DNA of 51,237 nucleotides from an uncultured Pseudomonadota bacterium (GCA_903915625.1 CAIWTN010000223.1:1-51237); one strand, 5' to 3'; shown: positions 25,802 to 35,921, counted from the first letter of the stretch. Translations and numbers: made by a program. The notes: generated from the sequence alone by a model not told the origin.

Positions 25802-26449
25802 ATGAAGGCAGTGATTTTTGATTTCGATGGTTTGATGGTAGATACCGAAACCCCAGCCTACGAGGCGTGGTCGGCCATTTACCGTGAGCATGGCGCGGAG
25901 CTGTCCCTGTCACATTGGGTCCAGTGTGTGGGTGCTGCGGACCTGCCGTTTGATGCCGTAGCCTATTTGGCCCAGGTGACTGGTAGATCCTTAGACCGGG
26001 TGCGCTTGACGGCCGATAAAGAGGCGCGTAAGTCCTCGGTCTGTAATCAATTATCGCCGTTACCAGGGGTGCTCGACCGATTGGCCGAGGCGGATGCCCT
26101 GGGTCTGCCCGTAGCGGTAGCTTCAAGCTCGAGCGCCGAATGGGTGCACGGTCACCTCAATAGATTGGGTTTGTTGTCACGGTTTCGTCTGACCCGGACG
26201 CGTGGCGATGTGGCGCGTGGCAAGCCACACCCAGATCTTTACCTCAGTGCTGCAGCTGGACTTGGGGTGTCACCAAGTGAATGCGTGGTGTTTGAGGACT
26301 CTCTGAATGGCTTGCGCGCGGCGAAAGCCGCTGGTGCACGTTGTTATGTGATTCCGAATGCAGTAACTACAGGATGTGATTTTAGTGCGGCTGACGGCAT
26401 TTTTTCCTCACTAGCGTCCATCTCACTAGCTCAATTACGTCAATTCTAA
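25802..26449 (+). CDS. HAD-superfamily hydrolase (phosphoglycolate phosphatase/beta-PGM type)
   Basis: A 215-residue subfamily-IA HAD enzyme. The ATG at 25802 has AGGAG seven bases upstream, better than the adjacent GTG at 25799. Motif I is FDFDGLMVDTE with Asp7 and Asp9, motif II SSSSAEW, motif III the Lys in RGKPHPDLY, and motif IV VFEDSLNGLRAAKAAG. A helical cap lies between motifs I and II. The motifs predict a phosphatase or mutase on a small phosphorylated metabolite, but the substrate cannot be told. The stop is immediately followed by the start of the pseudouridine synthase gene, so they form an operon. Confidence 0.88.
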   Translation: MKAVIFDFDGLMVDTETPAYEAWSAIYREHGAELSLSHWVQCVGAADLPFDAVAYLAQVTGRSLDRVRLTADKEARKSSVCNQLSPLPGVLDRLAEADALGLPVAVASSSSAEWVHGHLNRLGLLSRFRLTRTRGDVARGKPHPDLYLSAAAGLGVSPSECVVFEDSLNGLRAAKAAGARCYVIPNAVTTGCDFSAADGIFSSLASISLAQLRQF

Positions 26450-27427
26450 GTGCTCATGCGCAGTCTCATTCATAAAAATAGCGAGGAATATAGGGCCATT
26501 GGACCTGTGACTGGCACTGTCGCCAGTGGTCTTAGAGTGGACCTTTTTCTGGCTCGCTATTACCCATTTCATAGTCGCAGTGGCTGGAAAGAGGCGTGCC
26601 AGCGTCGGGAGTTGCTCGTCGACGGGCGTCCAGTGCGCGCTTCGCATCGGTTGCGTGGTGGTGAACAGCTATCGATTTATCATCCTTTGACAGCAGAGCC
26701 AGAGGTAGATGATCGGATTGCCGTCCTGGGCGAAATGAACGGGGTGATTGCCGTGTATAAGCCGGGTAATTTACCCATGCACGAGAGCGGTGAGTTTCGC
26801 CGCCGTACTTTTGCTGCCATGCTGGCAGCTCAGTGTGGGCCAGAGTGGCATCCCGTGCATCGCTTGGACCGCGAGACTAGTGGAATCCTGATTTGTGCTG
26901 AATGTCCGAAATTGCGGATGTCTTTGAGTAAGCTCTTTGAGTCTCAGCAGGTCGACAAGCGCTATTTGGCCATTGTCCAAGGCGTCGTACCATGGACCGA
27001 TCAGTCTTTGGTTGGCGCACTAGCTCCCGACCCAACAGCCTCCAGACCTCGGTACCTAGTCGATAACGCCATCGGTCTGCCGGCGCGAAGTGATTGTCAG
27101 GTTCTGGAGCGAGCCGCTGCGGCGACGCTCGTTGAGGTGCGCCCACGCACTGGTCGCACTAATCAAATTCGTGTGCATTTGGCCTGGGCGGGCCACCCTT
27201 TAGTTGGCGACAAGGTCTACCATTCCAATCCTGAAGTGTACGCTGCATATCACAGGGGCGGCGACAGTGCGCAGGTTCGGCAACTGGCTGGGTTCTCTCG
27301 TCACGCGCTACATGCCGCAAGTATCCGTTTCGCACATCCGAAGTGTGACGGAGAATTTGTCGCGAGCTCACCTCTACCGTCAGATTTGCAAAAGCTCTGG
27401 CATGACTTTCAAAATCGCAGCGAGTAA
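26450..27427 (+). CDS. RluA-family RNA pseudouridine synthase
   Basis: About 325 residues from a GTG that directly follows the stop of the HAD gene; an ATG at 26456 is an alternative. An S4-like RNA-binding segment (about 28-75: LFLARYYPFHSRSGWKEACQRRELLVDGRP) precedes the catalytic domain with VHRLDRETSG, containing the catalytic Asp near residue 140, then RTGRTNQIRVHLAW and GHPLVGDKVY. These motifs define the RluA group, which modifies uridines in 23S rRNA or tRNA. Which position is modified cannot be told. Translation is probably coupled to the upstream gene because there is no spacer and no clear ribosome site. Confidence 0.9.
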   Translation: MLMRSLIHKNSEEYRAIGPVTGTVASGLRVDLFLARYYPFHSRSGWKEACQRRELLVDGRPVRASHRLRGGEQLSIYHPLTAEPEVDDRIAVLGEMNGVIAVYKPGNLPMHESGEFRRRTFAAMLAAQCGPEWHPVHRLDRETSGILICAECPKLRMSLSKLFESQQVDKRYLAIVQGVVPWTDQSLVGALAPDPTASRPRYLVDNAIGLPARSDCQVLERAAAATLVEVRPRTGRTNQIRVHLAWAGHPLVGDKVYHSNPEVYAAYHRGGDSAQVRQLAGFSRHALHAASIRFAHPKCDGEFVASSPLPSDLQKLWHDFQNRSE

Positions 27428-27474
27428 CATTCTCTAAGAGTTGCGATCTACCGCCACTTAAAGAGGGAGACCGC

Positions 27475-29745
27475 GTGCCCCTAGCTCCTTTGATCACCGA
27501 CCTTGCCATCCTCCTCGGTGTTGCCGCGCTGGTGACGCTGGTGTTTCGCACGATCAAGCAACCAGTGGTCCTGGGCTATATCGTAGCTGGAATGATCGTA
27601 GGTCCCTCAGGCCCATCGTGGATCTCGGTGATTGATGTTGAAGGGGTTCGCATCTGGGCGGAACTCGGCGTTATCTTCTTCATGTTTGCGCAAGGACTAG
27701 AGTTTAGTTTTCGTCGTTTAGGCAAGGTCGGAGGCGCGGCAGCAATCACAGCTGTCGTGCAGATCGCTAGCTTACTAACGGTGGGTTATTTGGCCGCGCG
27801 GTGGTTGGGCTGGCGCCCATTAGCCAGTGTTTTTGTCGGCTGTATGCTCTGTATCTCGTCTACGACGATCATTTTGAAAATTTTTGAAGAAGCTGGTCTT
27901 AAGACTAGACGCTTTACTGACGTGGTTGTCGGCATTTTGGTGGTGGAAGATTTAGCGGTTGTGATCATGTTGATGGCGCTGACTAATTTGGCTACTTCGG
28001 CAACTATCAATGGCCTGGGCCTATTGCTAGCAGGTCTTAAGCTTGGATTGGTCGTCGGCACTTGGCTAGTCGTTGGTTGGTTTGTCATTCCGCGGGTGAT
28101 GCGATTGATTGCTAGCCGCGGCACTAATGAACTGCTGATCGTGGCGTCCCTCGGTTTATGTTTAGCCATGGCGACCTTGTCCGCTCAATTTAGCTATTCG
28201 GTGGCGCTGGGAGCCTTCATTATGGGCTCTATATTGGCGGAGACGCGCGAGGTCGAGCGCATTGAAGTTCTCGTAGCCCCATTCAAAGACATTTTTGGCG
28301 CCGTGTTTTTTGTGTCCGTCGGTATGCTTCTTGATCCTGTAGCGATTATTCAAAATTTTGGTGCTGTGCTTTTACTGACGGCAGTTGTGATTTTCGGCAA
28401 TACAGTGTTAGTCAGCGCGGCGGCTTTAGCCACCGGCCAAGGTCTGCGGACTGCTATCAGCATTGGCTTTAGCTTGGCTCAAATTGGTGAGTTTTCCTTC
28501 ATCATCGCTAATCTGGGATTGATTTATAAAATCCTGGATCAGAAGGTTTATGCCATCATTGTAGCCGTTTCGCTGCTCACCACATTCCTGACGCCTTATT
28601 TGATCAAAGGTGCACCTCTGATTGCCTCGGCTGTGGAAAGGTGGTTGCCGGCGCGTGTACTGGATAGGCTGGCAACCTATGAGGCTTGGAGTCAACGGGA
28701 AGGTGCGGTGGCTAGTGACACAGCGTCCATGCGGCCGCTTCTGTTCCGCTGGCTTGCTAACGCTGTCCTTGTCATCACTTTGTTTACGTTGTCTGCCGAC
28801 CTAATATATCCGCAGCTTTCGTGGCTTATGTCGAGCAATGCGCTAGCTAGATTTATCGCTTGGCTATTGCCATTCCTTGCTAGCGCTCCATTCCTTTGGG
28901 GGATGTTGACTACTTATAAACCACGCGCAACAGATACTCCTGGGTTCCAAGTGAGGCGTCGAGGTAGCGCGCTTATTTTTAGCGGACTTTTGACCATCTT
29001 TCTTCTCGGTGCTTTAAGCGCAGCATTTTTCCCAGCTCGCATTGCTGCCATGGTAACCATTTCCGTGGCCCTGACCTTGCTTTTGGTACTGCGGCGCTAT
29101 ATCGATCGCTACTATCAGTGGTTAGAGCGTTCATTCGTTGCTGGGATCGGTCATCATAAAAAGCGCGCCACCAATAAAACTCATGATCATTTGGTCCCTT
29201 GGGATAGCCATTTGGCAGAGATTGCTGTCGGTCACGGCCCGTTCTTCGCTGGCAAGACGCTGATTGAATTGCAGCTGCGTGAGCGTTTTGGTCTCAACGT
29301 CGTAGTGATCAGGCGGGGCAGTGAGGAGATTGTTGCACCTAAGGCCACGGAGCGGGTGTTCCCGCATGATGTGCTGCTCTGCTTTGCCACGGATGCTGAG
29401 CTTGCCCATCTTACAGGTGAAGTTGCTCGGGTTCAGCAGGGACAACCGGTCGCAACGACAGCATCCACCTATGTGCTTAGGCCGATCAAAATCAGCGAAG
29501 ACTCGGCTTTTGCTAGTCGCAGCATTCGGGATGCTGGGATACGTGAGTCATTCGACTGCATTATCGTCGGGATCGAGCGTGATGGTGCCCGGATTCAATC
29601 GCCTAAGTCTGACTTGACGTTGCACCCAGGTGATTTGCTGTGGGTTGTCGGTGAAACAGCGCGGATGGCCTTACTGCAGTCGGCAGCCATTACATCCACA
29701 GGGTCTCCGTCAATCACCGCTTCGTCGGCCGTTCCGGCGCTTTAA
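27475..29745 (+). CDS. CPA2-family cation:proton antiporter (KefB/YbaL-like) with two RCK_C domains
   Basis: A 756-residue inner-membrane transporter starting at a GTG with GAGGGAG upstream. Residues 1-390 form the antiporter core with about twelve helices ([49 protein letters not shown]). A further membrane part with three to four helices (about 420-545) follows. Two TrkA-C-like regulatory domains lie at about 570-645 and 660-740 ([11 protein letters not shown]). No Rossmann RCK_N domain is seen, unlike KefB and KefC, so nucleotide or glutathione control is not expected. It probably exchanges K+ or Na+ for protons. It follows the pseudouridine synthase gene by 47 bases. The 3' end overlaps queH, on the other strand, by 4 bases. 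Confidence 0.9.
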   Translation: MPLAPLITDLAILLGVAALVTLVFRTIKQPVVLGYIVAGMIVGPSGPSWISVIDVEGVRIWAELGVIFFMFAQGLEFSFRRLGKVGGAAAITAVVQIASLLTVGYLAARWLGWRPLASVFVGCMLCISSTTIILKIFEEAGLKTRRFTDVVVGILVVEDLAVVIMLMALTNLATSATINGLGLLLAGLKLGLVVGTWLVVGWFVIPRVMRLIASRGTNELLIVASLGLCLAMATLSAQFSYSVALGAFIMGSILAETREVERIEVLVAPFKDIFGAVFFVSVGMLLDPVAIIQNFGAVLLLTAVVIFGNTVLVSAAALATGQGLRTAISIGFSLAQIGEFSFIIANLGLIYKILDQKVYAIIVAVSLLTTFLTPYLIKGAPLIASAVERWLPARVLDRLATYEAWSQREGAVASDTASMRPLLFRWLANAVLVITLFTLSADLIYPQLSWLMSSNALARFIAWLLPFLASAPFLWGMLTTYKPRATDTPGFQVRRRGSALIFSGLLTIFLLGALSAAFFPARIAAMVTISVALTLLLVLRRYIDRYYQWLERSFVAGIGHHKKRATNKTHDHLVPWDSHLAEIAVGHGPFFAGKTLIELQLRERFGLNVVVIRRGSEEIVAPKATERVFPHDVLLCFATDAELAHLTGEVARVQQGQPVATTASTYVLRPIKISEDSAFASRSIRDAGIRESFDCIIVGIERDGARIQSPKSDLTLHPGDLLWVVGETARMALLQSAAITSTGSPSITASSAVPAL

Positions 29746-30404
29746 GGAGTTTCTTCGGTCTTACCGTAATGTTCGATGCCAATGTGGATCTTTGGCTTAC
29801 CGTTGGCTTGCCGCCAAGCATTAGTGTCACGGAGCGAGTAAACACAACCGCAGTACTCTTGCTTGTAAAATTCTTCGCGCTTAGCAATCTCATACATGCG
29901 TTGAGAGCCGCCCTGCTTGCGCCAATTGAACTGCCAATATTCCAGACCAGGATAGCGACTCGCCGCACGGACACCGCAGCCATTGATTTGATCCATATCC
30001 TTCCAGCGCGAGATGCCTAGGCAACTGGTGAAGACTTTAAAACCATGCTCATGCGCGTATTCTGCGGTCTTTTCAAAGCGCATATCGAAACAGGTTGAGC
30101 AACGGCGACCTTTCTCGGGGTCGTTTTCCATGCCCTTGGTGCGGTCAAACCAATTGTGAGTGTCGTAGTCGGCATCGACAAATGGGATGCCCATTTGCTC
30201 GGCAAAGCGGATGTTCTCCTCCTTACGCATCAAATATTCCTTCTGGGGGTGAATATTTGGGTTGTAGAAGTAGACGGTCATTTCTATGCCAGACGCATGC
30301 ATGGCCTCCATCACCTCGCCCGAGCATGGGGCGCAGCAGGAGTGGAGTAGTACCCGCCGTTCGTCCGACGGAGGGGTGATAATTGGGCGCTCTTTCGTAG
30401 TCAT
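29742..30404 (-). CDS. queH: Epoxyqueuosine reductase QueH
   Basis: A 220-residue enzyme for the last step of queuosine synthesis in tRNA, the iron-sulfur type that replaces QueG in some bacteria. Cysteine motifs: HSCCAPCSG (Cys23, Cys24, Cys27), RRCSTCF (Cys102, Cys105) and EYCGCVYS (Cys185, Cys187). Most of these match ligands known for the family, including the adjacent Cys pair near the N-terminus. Length and motif order fit well. The start has AGGA about 11 bases upstream. It follows the small secreted-protein gene on the same strand and is convergent with the antiporter gene. Other queuosine genes are not in the window. Confidence 0.93.
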   Translation of the reverse strand: MTTKERPIITPPSDERRVLLHSCCAPCSGEVMEAMHASGIEMTVYFYNPNIHPQKEYLMRKEENIRFAEQMGIPFVDADYDTHNWFDRTKGMENDPEKGRRCSTCFDMRFEKTAEYAHEHGFKVFTSCLGISRWKDMDQINGCGVRAASRYPGLEYWQFNWRKQGGSQRMYEIAKREEFYKQEYCGCVYSLRDTNAWRQANGKPKIHIGIEHYGKTEETP

Positions 30405-30423
30405 GGTGACATGAGTCCTAATG

Positions 30424-30440
30424 CTGGCGGTGACCGCCAG
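30424..30440. other. Hairpin in the queH leader
   Basis: CTGGCGG (30424-30430) and CCGCCAG (30434-30440) form a perfect 7-bp stem with a 3-base loop, about 20 bases before the queH start on the minus strand. It could be a leader structure or part of the end of the preceding gene. Confidence 0.35.
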
Positions 30441-30456
30441 ACATCTACCGTAGTAT

Positions 30457-30490
30457 GGCCGGCAAGGCTAGGGCAAACGCGGTGCCGGCC
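30457..30490. terminator. Hairpin just after the small secreted gene
   Basis: GGCCGGC (30457-30463) pairs with GCCGGCC (30484-30490) over a 20-base loop, starting five bases after the stop of the gene at 30496 on the minus strand. No T-run follows, so termination is only suggested by its place. Confidence 0.3.
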
Positions 30491-30495
30491 GTTGC

Positions 30496-30726
30496 TCAAA
30501 ACGGGGTGATCTGACCGCCGCAGTATTCACGAAAATCATATATAGATTGGGGTCTTAGGATTGGAAGAGAGAGTTTGTTTTGGCACTCGGTTGGGGACTC
30601 CACTTTCTCGGTGCTGGCGGCTTCCTCAGCGCTGGCGTGCTGGTTCAGGCTACTCATTAAAAGGGTCGCTGCTGCGCTTACAGTGGCTGAGGCGATAAGA
30701 ATACGATTGCGGATAGTGCGGTTCAT
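30496..30726 (-). CDS. Small secreted protein
   Basis: A 76-residue protein with an excellent ribosome site (GGAGGAG, about 5 bases before the ATG). Residues 1-33 form a signal peptide ending His-Ala-Ser-Ala. The mature protein is only about 43 residues, with two cysteines (TECQN, EYCGG) that could form one disulfide. I recognise no family. It lies upstream of queH on the same strand, with two hairpins between them, so it may have its own terminator. Confidence 0.7.
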   Translation of the reverse strand: MNRTIRNRILIASATVSAAATLLMSSLNQHASAEEAASTEKVESPTECQNKLSLPILRPQSIYDFREYCGGQITPF

Positions 30727-30891
30727 TGGTGCTCCTCCGTGCGATAAACCTAAGGAATTATATCATCGTAACGACCTTAGTGCCTTGCCTTTGATGCGAG
30801 AAAATCTCTGCGCAGAGCGGACAATCGGCCCCAAGGTCGTGTATGGTTAAGGGTGGATGATTCCAGCGCGACTGATGAAGGACAGATAGCT

Positions 30892-31476
30892 ATGGCCTAC
30901 ACTCTGATTGGCTCAAAGACCTCGCCATATGTCCGGCGTATGCGCCTCTACTTGCGCGACATCCCTTATACCTTTCAAACTGTAAACATCATGGATCCAG
31001 TGGAAGATGAGCGGTTTTCCAGAATGAATCCGATCAAGCGGATTCCGGTATTGATGATCGATGATCGTCCGTTGTTTGAGTCACGGGTCATCTTTAATTA
31101 TTTGCAAAAAGCACATGGCAGGCCGTCCCTAAGTTTGGCAGAGGAAAACCTAGTTAGCACGATTGATGCCTGGCAAGACCAACTCATCCAAACCTTCTTG
31201 TTGCAGCGCAGTGGCCAGATCATTGACTGGAAGAATAGCTATTATCAAAGACTCGCTGACCGCCACAAGATGATGACTAGCTACCTGGCGTCGGCCATTG
31301 TCAAAGGTGAATTCAGTCGCTGGGATTATCCTGCAATGAGCCTATATTCTTTGCTGGATTGGGGCTTTTTCCGCGATATTTTTGCCGATACGAAATTGGT
31401 GCCGGCGCTGCTCAACTTCTACGAATCAGCAGCAGTGCAGCCGGCAGTTCCGGGTACCGATCCGCGGCTAGCGTAA
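30892..31476 (+). CDS. Glutathione S-transferase-like protein
   Basis: A 194-residue protein from the ATG at 30892, with AAGGA nine bases upstream; a GTG at 30853 lacks a ribosome site. Residues 1-75 form a thioredoxin-like GST N-domain (TLIGSKTSPYVRRMRLYLRD, RIPVLMIDDRPLFESRVIFNYL with the cis-Pro and the ES glutathione-contact motif). The rest is a helical C-domain. No cysteine stands at the usual CXXC position; the Thr-Ser-Pro near residue 10 may supply a serine. It may detoxify or act as a stress-response adaptor. It is followed by the FAD oxidoreductase gene about 107 bases downstream. Confidence 0.8.
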   Translation: MAYTLIGSKTSPYVRRMRLYLRDIPYTFQTVNIMDPVEDERFSRMNPIKRIPVLMIDDRPLFESRVIFNYLQKAHGRPSLSLAEENLVSTIDAWQDQLIQTFLLQRSGQIIDWKNSYYQRLADRHKMMTSYLASAIVKGEFSRWDYPAMSLYSLLDWGFFRDIFADTKLVPALLNFYESAAVQPAVPGTDPRLA

Positions 31477-31583
31477 TCTGTGGCATAATACCAATGAGAC
31501 TTCGCGTGTAAATGTCAGGCTGATTAGTTGCCTTGGCACTGCCGGCGTCTCATCTTGTCATATTTACAAAGCAGGAGTGGACT

Positions 31584-33260
31584 ATGGATCGTCGGCGCTT
31601 CGTTAGTTACATCGGAGGAGCTGTCGGTGCTGGTGCTATTAGTGCCGGCTGTCGTACATCAGGTGATAAGCAAGCTGCGTCCCAGGTGACCGGAGTTGGT
31701 GACTACCAGGGTCCCACTCTACCGGATGAATACTTTGCGCCAGTCAAATATTTGCCTATGAATCCCGACGCACCGTTAGCTTTGCCTAGCGGGACGCGCA
31801 AACGTGTGCTTGTGATTGGTGGCGGTATAGCTGGTCTTTCAGCTGCATTAGAACTATCTGAGCGCGGCTACCAGGTTACGGTTAAAGAGGCCGCAGCACA
31901 ATTTGGCGGACGCTTGCACACGCGCACGGAAAATCTACGTACTGGTAGTTTTCGTGTCGAGCACGGCCTGCATATGTGGTTTCACCAGTACTACAACTTC
32001 TTTGATATCCTAAACCGCCTAGGAACGCTGGAAACGCACTTTGCGCCGTTCAACGAAGTCTATTATGAATTTGCCGATTACCAGCCAGAGCTCATCAAGT
32101 CGGTTGGCCCTTACCCGATCAACTTACTTAATATCCTTAAACAGTCACCAAACCTAAATTTGCTTAATGCAATCCAGACCATCGGTGCGGTTAAGGACAT
32201 TGTTTTCTATAATCATGCACAAAATTGGCAGCGTTTTGATCAAGAGACGTTTACCGACTGGGGCAAGCGGACCCGGGTAAATAAGGGGTTTTGGGATATC
32301 ATTATGGAGCCGGCATCGTCCGTGACCCTTAACGATCCAGGGCGCATCAGTGCGGCTGAGATGCTGCTTTATATGCATTATTATTTTATTGGTAATCCAA
32401 AGGCCTTTTTGCGCAAGGTCACAAAAGTCGATCACGGAACTGCGGTCATAGACCCCTGGGTGAGCGCTTTGAAAGCCAATCAGGTGACTATGATGGCAAA
32501 TAGTCCAGTCGCTGGTTTACAGTTCAAAGGCGGCAAGGCTATCGGAGAAATCGGCAGCTCGGGCAATTACGATTACGTCGTCTTGGCTACGGATGTGCCT
32601 GGAACCAAAAAGATTCTAGCTGGCTCCGATTCTAGTGATGACCAGAGCACACTGGCACTTGGCAAGCTGAAGCAGAAGCTAAGCAAGCTTACGACGGCAC
32701 CTAGGTATCACATACTGCGAGTTTGGTTTGATAAACCATCGGCCGCACGACCTTTCAGTCAGTCTGTGATCGAGACTCCGCAGTTTAGGCCGATCACGCT
32801 GATCGCCAACTTCGGCATGTTAGAGGAAGAAAGCGCTGCTTGGGCGAAAATCTCTGGTGGCTCGATCTTTGAGTTTCATCTCTACAACACTCCCGAATTT
32901 GCTGGCATGGGTGCTGATGATATTTGGCGCGCCATTAGTTCACAAGCGCTACGCTGTCTGCCAGAGTTGATCGGTGCCAAACCACTTGATTACGCACTAG
33001 GGTCGATGGAAAACTTTTCCTCATTTGGCGTCGGAGAAGGCGTTGAGCGCCCGACACCATTATCGGCGCGGCAGGCTGGTGTGAGTAACATGGGCCTTGC
33101 AGGTGATTGGGTGGCGCTACCATATCCCAACGCACTTATGGAACGATCCGTATCGACAGGGCGAGAAGCCGCCAACCGCATTTTACTGGATGACAACGTG
33201 CGTCAGGTTGAAGTTGCGGCAGCGAAGAGTAACGGTCCTGGGTTGATGCCGCAATTTTGA
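31584..33260 (+). CDS. FAD-dependent oxidoreductase exported by Tat, probable lipoprotein
   Basis: A 558-residue flavoprotein from the ATG at 31584, which has AGGAG seven bases upstream; a TTG frame from 31533 is longer but lacks a site. The N-terminus MDRRRFVSY carries a twin-arginine motif, then a hydrophobic stretch and Ser-Ala-Gly-Cys at residue 23. The protein is therefore probably folded with FAD in the cytoplasm, exported by Tat and lipid-anchored. The FAD domain has VLVIGGGIAGLSAALELSERGY and FGGRLHTRT, as in amine oxidases and carotenoid desaturases, and a C-terminal VALPYPNALMERSVSTGREAANRI block. The substrate is unknown; no carotenoid genes are near. Confidence 0.85.
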   Translation: MDRRRFVSYIGGAVGAGAISAGCRTSGDKQAASQVTGVGDYQGPTLPDEYFAPVKYLPMNPDAPLALPSGTRKRVLVIGGGIAGLSAALELSERGYQVTVKEAAAQFGGRLHTRTENLRTGSFRVEHGLHMWFHQYYNFFDILNRLGTLETHFAPFNEVYYEFADYQPELIKSVGPYPINLLNILKQSPNLNLLNAIQTIGAVKDIVFYNHAQNWQRFDQETFTDWGKRTRVNKGFWDIIMEPASSVTLNDPGRISAAEMLLYMHYYFIGNPKAFLRKVTKVDHGTAVIDPWVSALKANQVTMMANSPVAGLQFKGGKAIGEIGSSGNYDYVVLATDVPGTKKILAGSDSSDDQSTLALGKLKQKLSKLTTAPRYHILRVWFDKPSAARPFSQSVIETPQFRPITLIANFGMLEEESAAWAKISGGSIFEFHLYNTPEFAGMGADDIWRAISSQALRCLPELIGAKPLDYALGSMENFSSFGVGEGVERPTPLSARQAGVSNMGLAGDWVALPYPNALMERSVSTGREAANRILLDDNVRQVEVAAAKSNGPGLMPQF

Positions 33261-33290
33261 TGGCGTAATTCTGATGAGTAATTCCCGCAG

Positions 33291-34091
33291 CTAGGCTGCT
33301 GTTGGCAATTGGTGCTTGAAAGTCATTCGTTGCCGCTGCGCCAATACCGCATCCAAGTCTTTAGTAGTCCGATGCTCTGGGTGTAACCAAACACTCAGGG
33401 CATCTGGCTGTAGAATGATAGGGCAGCGGTCGTGCCCTGCGGCCCGGATTTCACTGGGCGGATCATCGGTGACGATTGCGAAGCCATTGGCAAATTTATT
33501 TTGCTGCCCTGAGGGCGAAAAGATGACAGGCACAATAAGGTCGCTGCCGTCGTCAGGATTAAATTGGATGATAATCTTGCGCAGGTGCGTTGGCTTAAGT
33601 TCGGTAGCCGTTGGTTTATAAGGCTTACCTGCTAATAAGATTTTCGCCTTACGCTCTTCGGTTTGTCTGGTGAATTCGGCCTGTATCTGCTCCAACGTTA
33701 CGACCCCGGCCTTAAGTAAGTCCCTTACTTCAACCCATTCAAAAAATCCGCTGAGCACAATGAAGCCGTGATGTTGCATAAAAGCATTCGACCAAAATCT
33801 ACTTGTCAGGTTATCGCGGCGTGCATTGTAAGTTGTGTAACGCTCCGGATTGGTAATATTTGGATGGGGATACGCACCGTAGCGCTGGAGCTGAACCAGC
33901 TTCTGGTCTTTTTCGGCGATGATCACCGGAGCATAGTGACCCGGATATATCCGACTATGGAGCGGAGGGAAGTGCTTCGGGTCGGACATTGAGGCGCTGC
34001 CGTAATCATCCATGTCGTGCCGAATGACAATCGCGCCGAAGTTTTTGTGCAGGTAGTCGAGGTCGCGTTTAACCAGAGCTGAGTAGCACAT
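33291..34091 (-). CDS. SRAP-domain protein (YedK/HMCES-like)
   Basis: A 266-residue protein of the SOS-response-associated peptidase family, which forms a thiazolidine crosslink with abasic sites in single-stranded DNA. All key residues are in place: Cys2 exposed after Met removal, Asn89 in TTYNARRDNL, Glu118 in GFFEW, and His220 in AGHDRCPIIL. Length is typical. The start is nine bases after the stop of the helical-repeat gene at 34100 on the same strand, so the two probably form one transcript. Whether it answers to LexA is not visible from the sequence. Confidence 0.93.
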   Translation of the reverse strand: MCYSALVKRDLDYLHKNFGAIVIRHDMDDYGSASMSDPKHFPPLHSRIYPGHYAPVIIAEKDQKLVQLQRYGAYPHPNITNPERYTTYNARRDNLTSRFWSNAFMQHHGFIVLSGFFEWVEVRDLLKAGVVTLEQIQAEFTRQTEERKAKILLAGKPYKPTATELKPTHLRKIIIQFNPDDGSDLIVPVIFSPSGQQNKFANGFAIVTDDPPSEIRAAGHDRCPIILQPDALSVWLHPEHRTTKDLDAVLAQRQRMTFKHQLPTAA

Positions 34092-34099
34092 AGTTGTAA

Positions 34100-35755
34100 T
34101 CAGCCTTTGAATGCGGTCGATGATAAATTTTGATAGAGCTCATTCATCTCGCTAACTTTGGCCTTAAGTCCCCAGCGCTCGTAGGCATCGCGGGCACTTT
34201 TGATGGGAGCAGCAGCCATAGTTGGCTCATTTTTCACTAGCAAAAATCGGCCAAAAAACTCAGCAATGCAGGCCTCATCGCTGATGTAACCCAATTGTCT
34301 TGCTAATTCTGTGGACTCGGCCAATTTCTTGCAGACAGTATCGAGTGGTTTTTCACGCATAATATCCCATAGAGCATCGACAAAGATGACTTTATGCTGT
34401 GAGTATGTTGGGGAAATCTTCCCATATAAAACTAAGTTGCGGCGAATTAGGCGCATGATTCGGCGCATTCCTATCCGTTTGATTCCAGAGGCACTGGGAT
34501 ACAAATTGGTAATTGTTATTGCAATATAGATATTGAAAAGAGGACTTTTGAAGTTGCCTCGATATGTTCGAAAAATAGTTGAGAGCATGACTTGCTTCAG
34601 AAGCCGCTGCGCTGCAGCGAATTCGCCAAGAAGCATTAGAGCTAAGCCATGATAGGCCGATTCTTGCATGATTAATTCTAGACTCGATGTTTCGATGCCT
34701 TGAAGGTGTGCGACACCTGTCATATCTGGGGTAGTCGTTCTTAGATTAAAACGGATCTCAAGGATGTCTTTAGTCTGGAAATCGCGCAAAGAGGAGCGAG
34801 TTCTATCGATAAAATCTAGCCGATTGCCAAAATTGTGTTCATGAGCAACGGTTGACCACTGATCGCTGGTGGCGATGAGGTCGTTTAATTCTTGGCCTGT
34901 TGCAAATGATTGCGTTAACAGTGTCATTGCGGCGCTTGCGGCGTAAACGAGGTCACCACTTTCGATAAACTGTCTAACCAGCGCTAGCGCCTCCTGCGGA
35001 TCTTGGATGCTTTCTGGATGCCATTGTCGAGCAAATTGCAGGTAATCGAAGCGCATTCTAAGGCTGTGTGGAGCCCCAGGCCAAGTTTTACTAAGCGCAA
35101 GGTAGCAATCTATAGTCTTGTGAATCGTCGGTGTGTGAATGAGTTGACCATCAAGGCGACTGGTTGCGTTTATAGTTACCAAAGCTAGGTAAAGAAAAGC
35201 TGCAGGAGAATACTCTGACTGTCCAAATTGCAGCACCAGATCGATTTGCAGGTCGAGCAGCAGCAAGGCTAAGTTAGGTCGCGATAGCATACTTGGGTAG
35301 ATGGCAGTCGATAGTAGCTTCATGGTTAAACTAGCCAGCTGATCCTGCACAACCGGCAGGTTCTTAACCTGGACTATGGATAATGTGCCCATCGATTTTT
35401 GTCGCCTCGTCGCCACATAAATCGCTCGGTAAAAGGTCGGATGTGCTGGTCCGAGATAGGCTCCAAGATCGGCTAATCCTGCTAATGCTGCAGCAATAGC
35501 TTCATCATTTTTGCCAACGGCTGAATACAACGCGCAACGTTCACACTCGATGCTTGCTCTGGCAAATGGCGTGGTAGCCACGATGAGCTGATCGTTCAAC
35601 TCTGCCTCGGCGGTCACAAAAGCATTGGGCGACGCGGCTGACGTGGCATCGCCAAGATACAGCTCCCCAGCACCAGAGCTAGTTACGCTGGCGGGTGCGC
35701 CGCGAGTGCTGCTCTGTGACTGGTTGAATTCCAGGCGTTTACCTGGTTGAGCCAT
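34100..35755 (-). CDS. Stand-alone helical-repeat (TPR-like) protein of the AAA-ATPase/kinase regulator type
   Basis: A 551-residue cytoplasmic protein that is helical almost throughout. Blocks such as LRMRFDYLQFARQW and YERWGLKAKVSEMNELY match the long helical-repeat region found between the AAA ATPase and the GAF/histidine-kinase parts of very large bacterial signalling proteins. Here that region stands alone, with no ATPase or kinase, so it may be a scaffold or a split piece of such a protein. AAGGA lies upstream of the ATG. It is upstream of, and nearly touching, the SRAP gene. Function unknown. Confidence 0.65.
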   Translation of the reverse strand: MAQPGKRLEFNQSQSSTRGAPASVTSSGAGELYLGDATSAASPNAFVTAEAELNDQLIVATTPFARASIECERCALYSAVGKNDEAIAAALAGLADLGAYLGPAHPTFYRAIYVATRRQKSMGTLSIVQVKNLPVVQDQLASLTMKLLSTAIYPSMLSRPNLALLLLDLQIDLVLQFGQSEYSPAAFLYLALVTINATSRLDGQLIHTPTIHKTIDCYLALSKTWPGAPHSLRMRFDYLQFARQWHPESIQDPQEALALVRQFIESGDLVYAASAAMTLLTQSFATGQELNDLIATSDQWSTVAHEHNFGNRLDFIDRTRSSLRDFQTKDILEIRFNLRTTTPDMTGVAHLQGIETSSLELIMQESAYHGLALMLLGEFAAAQRLLKQVMLSTIFRTYRGNFKSPLFNIYIAITITNLYPSASGIKRIGMRRIMRLIRRNLVLYGKISPTYSQHKVIFVDALWDIMREKPLDTVCKKLAESTELARQLGYISDEACIAEFFGRFLLVKNEPTMAAAPIKSARDAYERWGLKAKVSEMNELYQNLSSTAFKG

Positions 35756-35921
35756 GTTTAGTGAGTCCTTTTAGTCCTTTGATTTGAAGAGCACCTAAAG
35801 GCCGATTTACCTTCAGATTTTCTCGCATAGGAGGGATCGGCTGGTGGAGTTGAAACTGAAGTTTGAGCATGTGCCACAGCATCGGCCGGGAGATTGCCGG
35901 CTTGGAAAAAGTAGAAATTTT

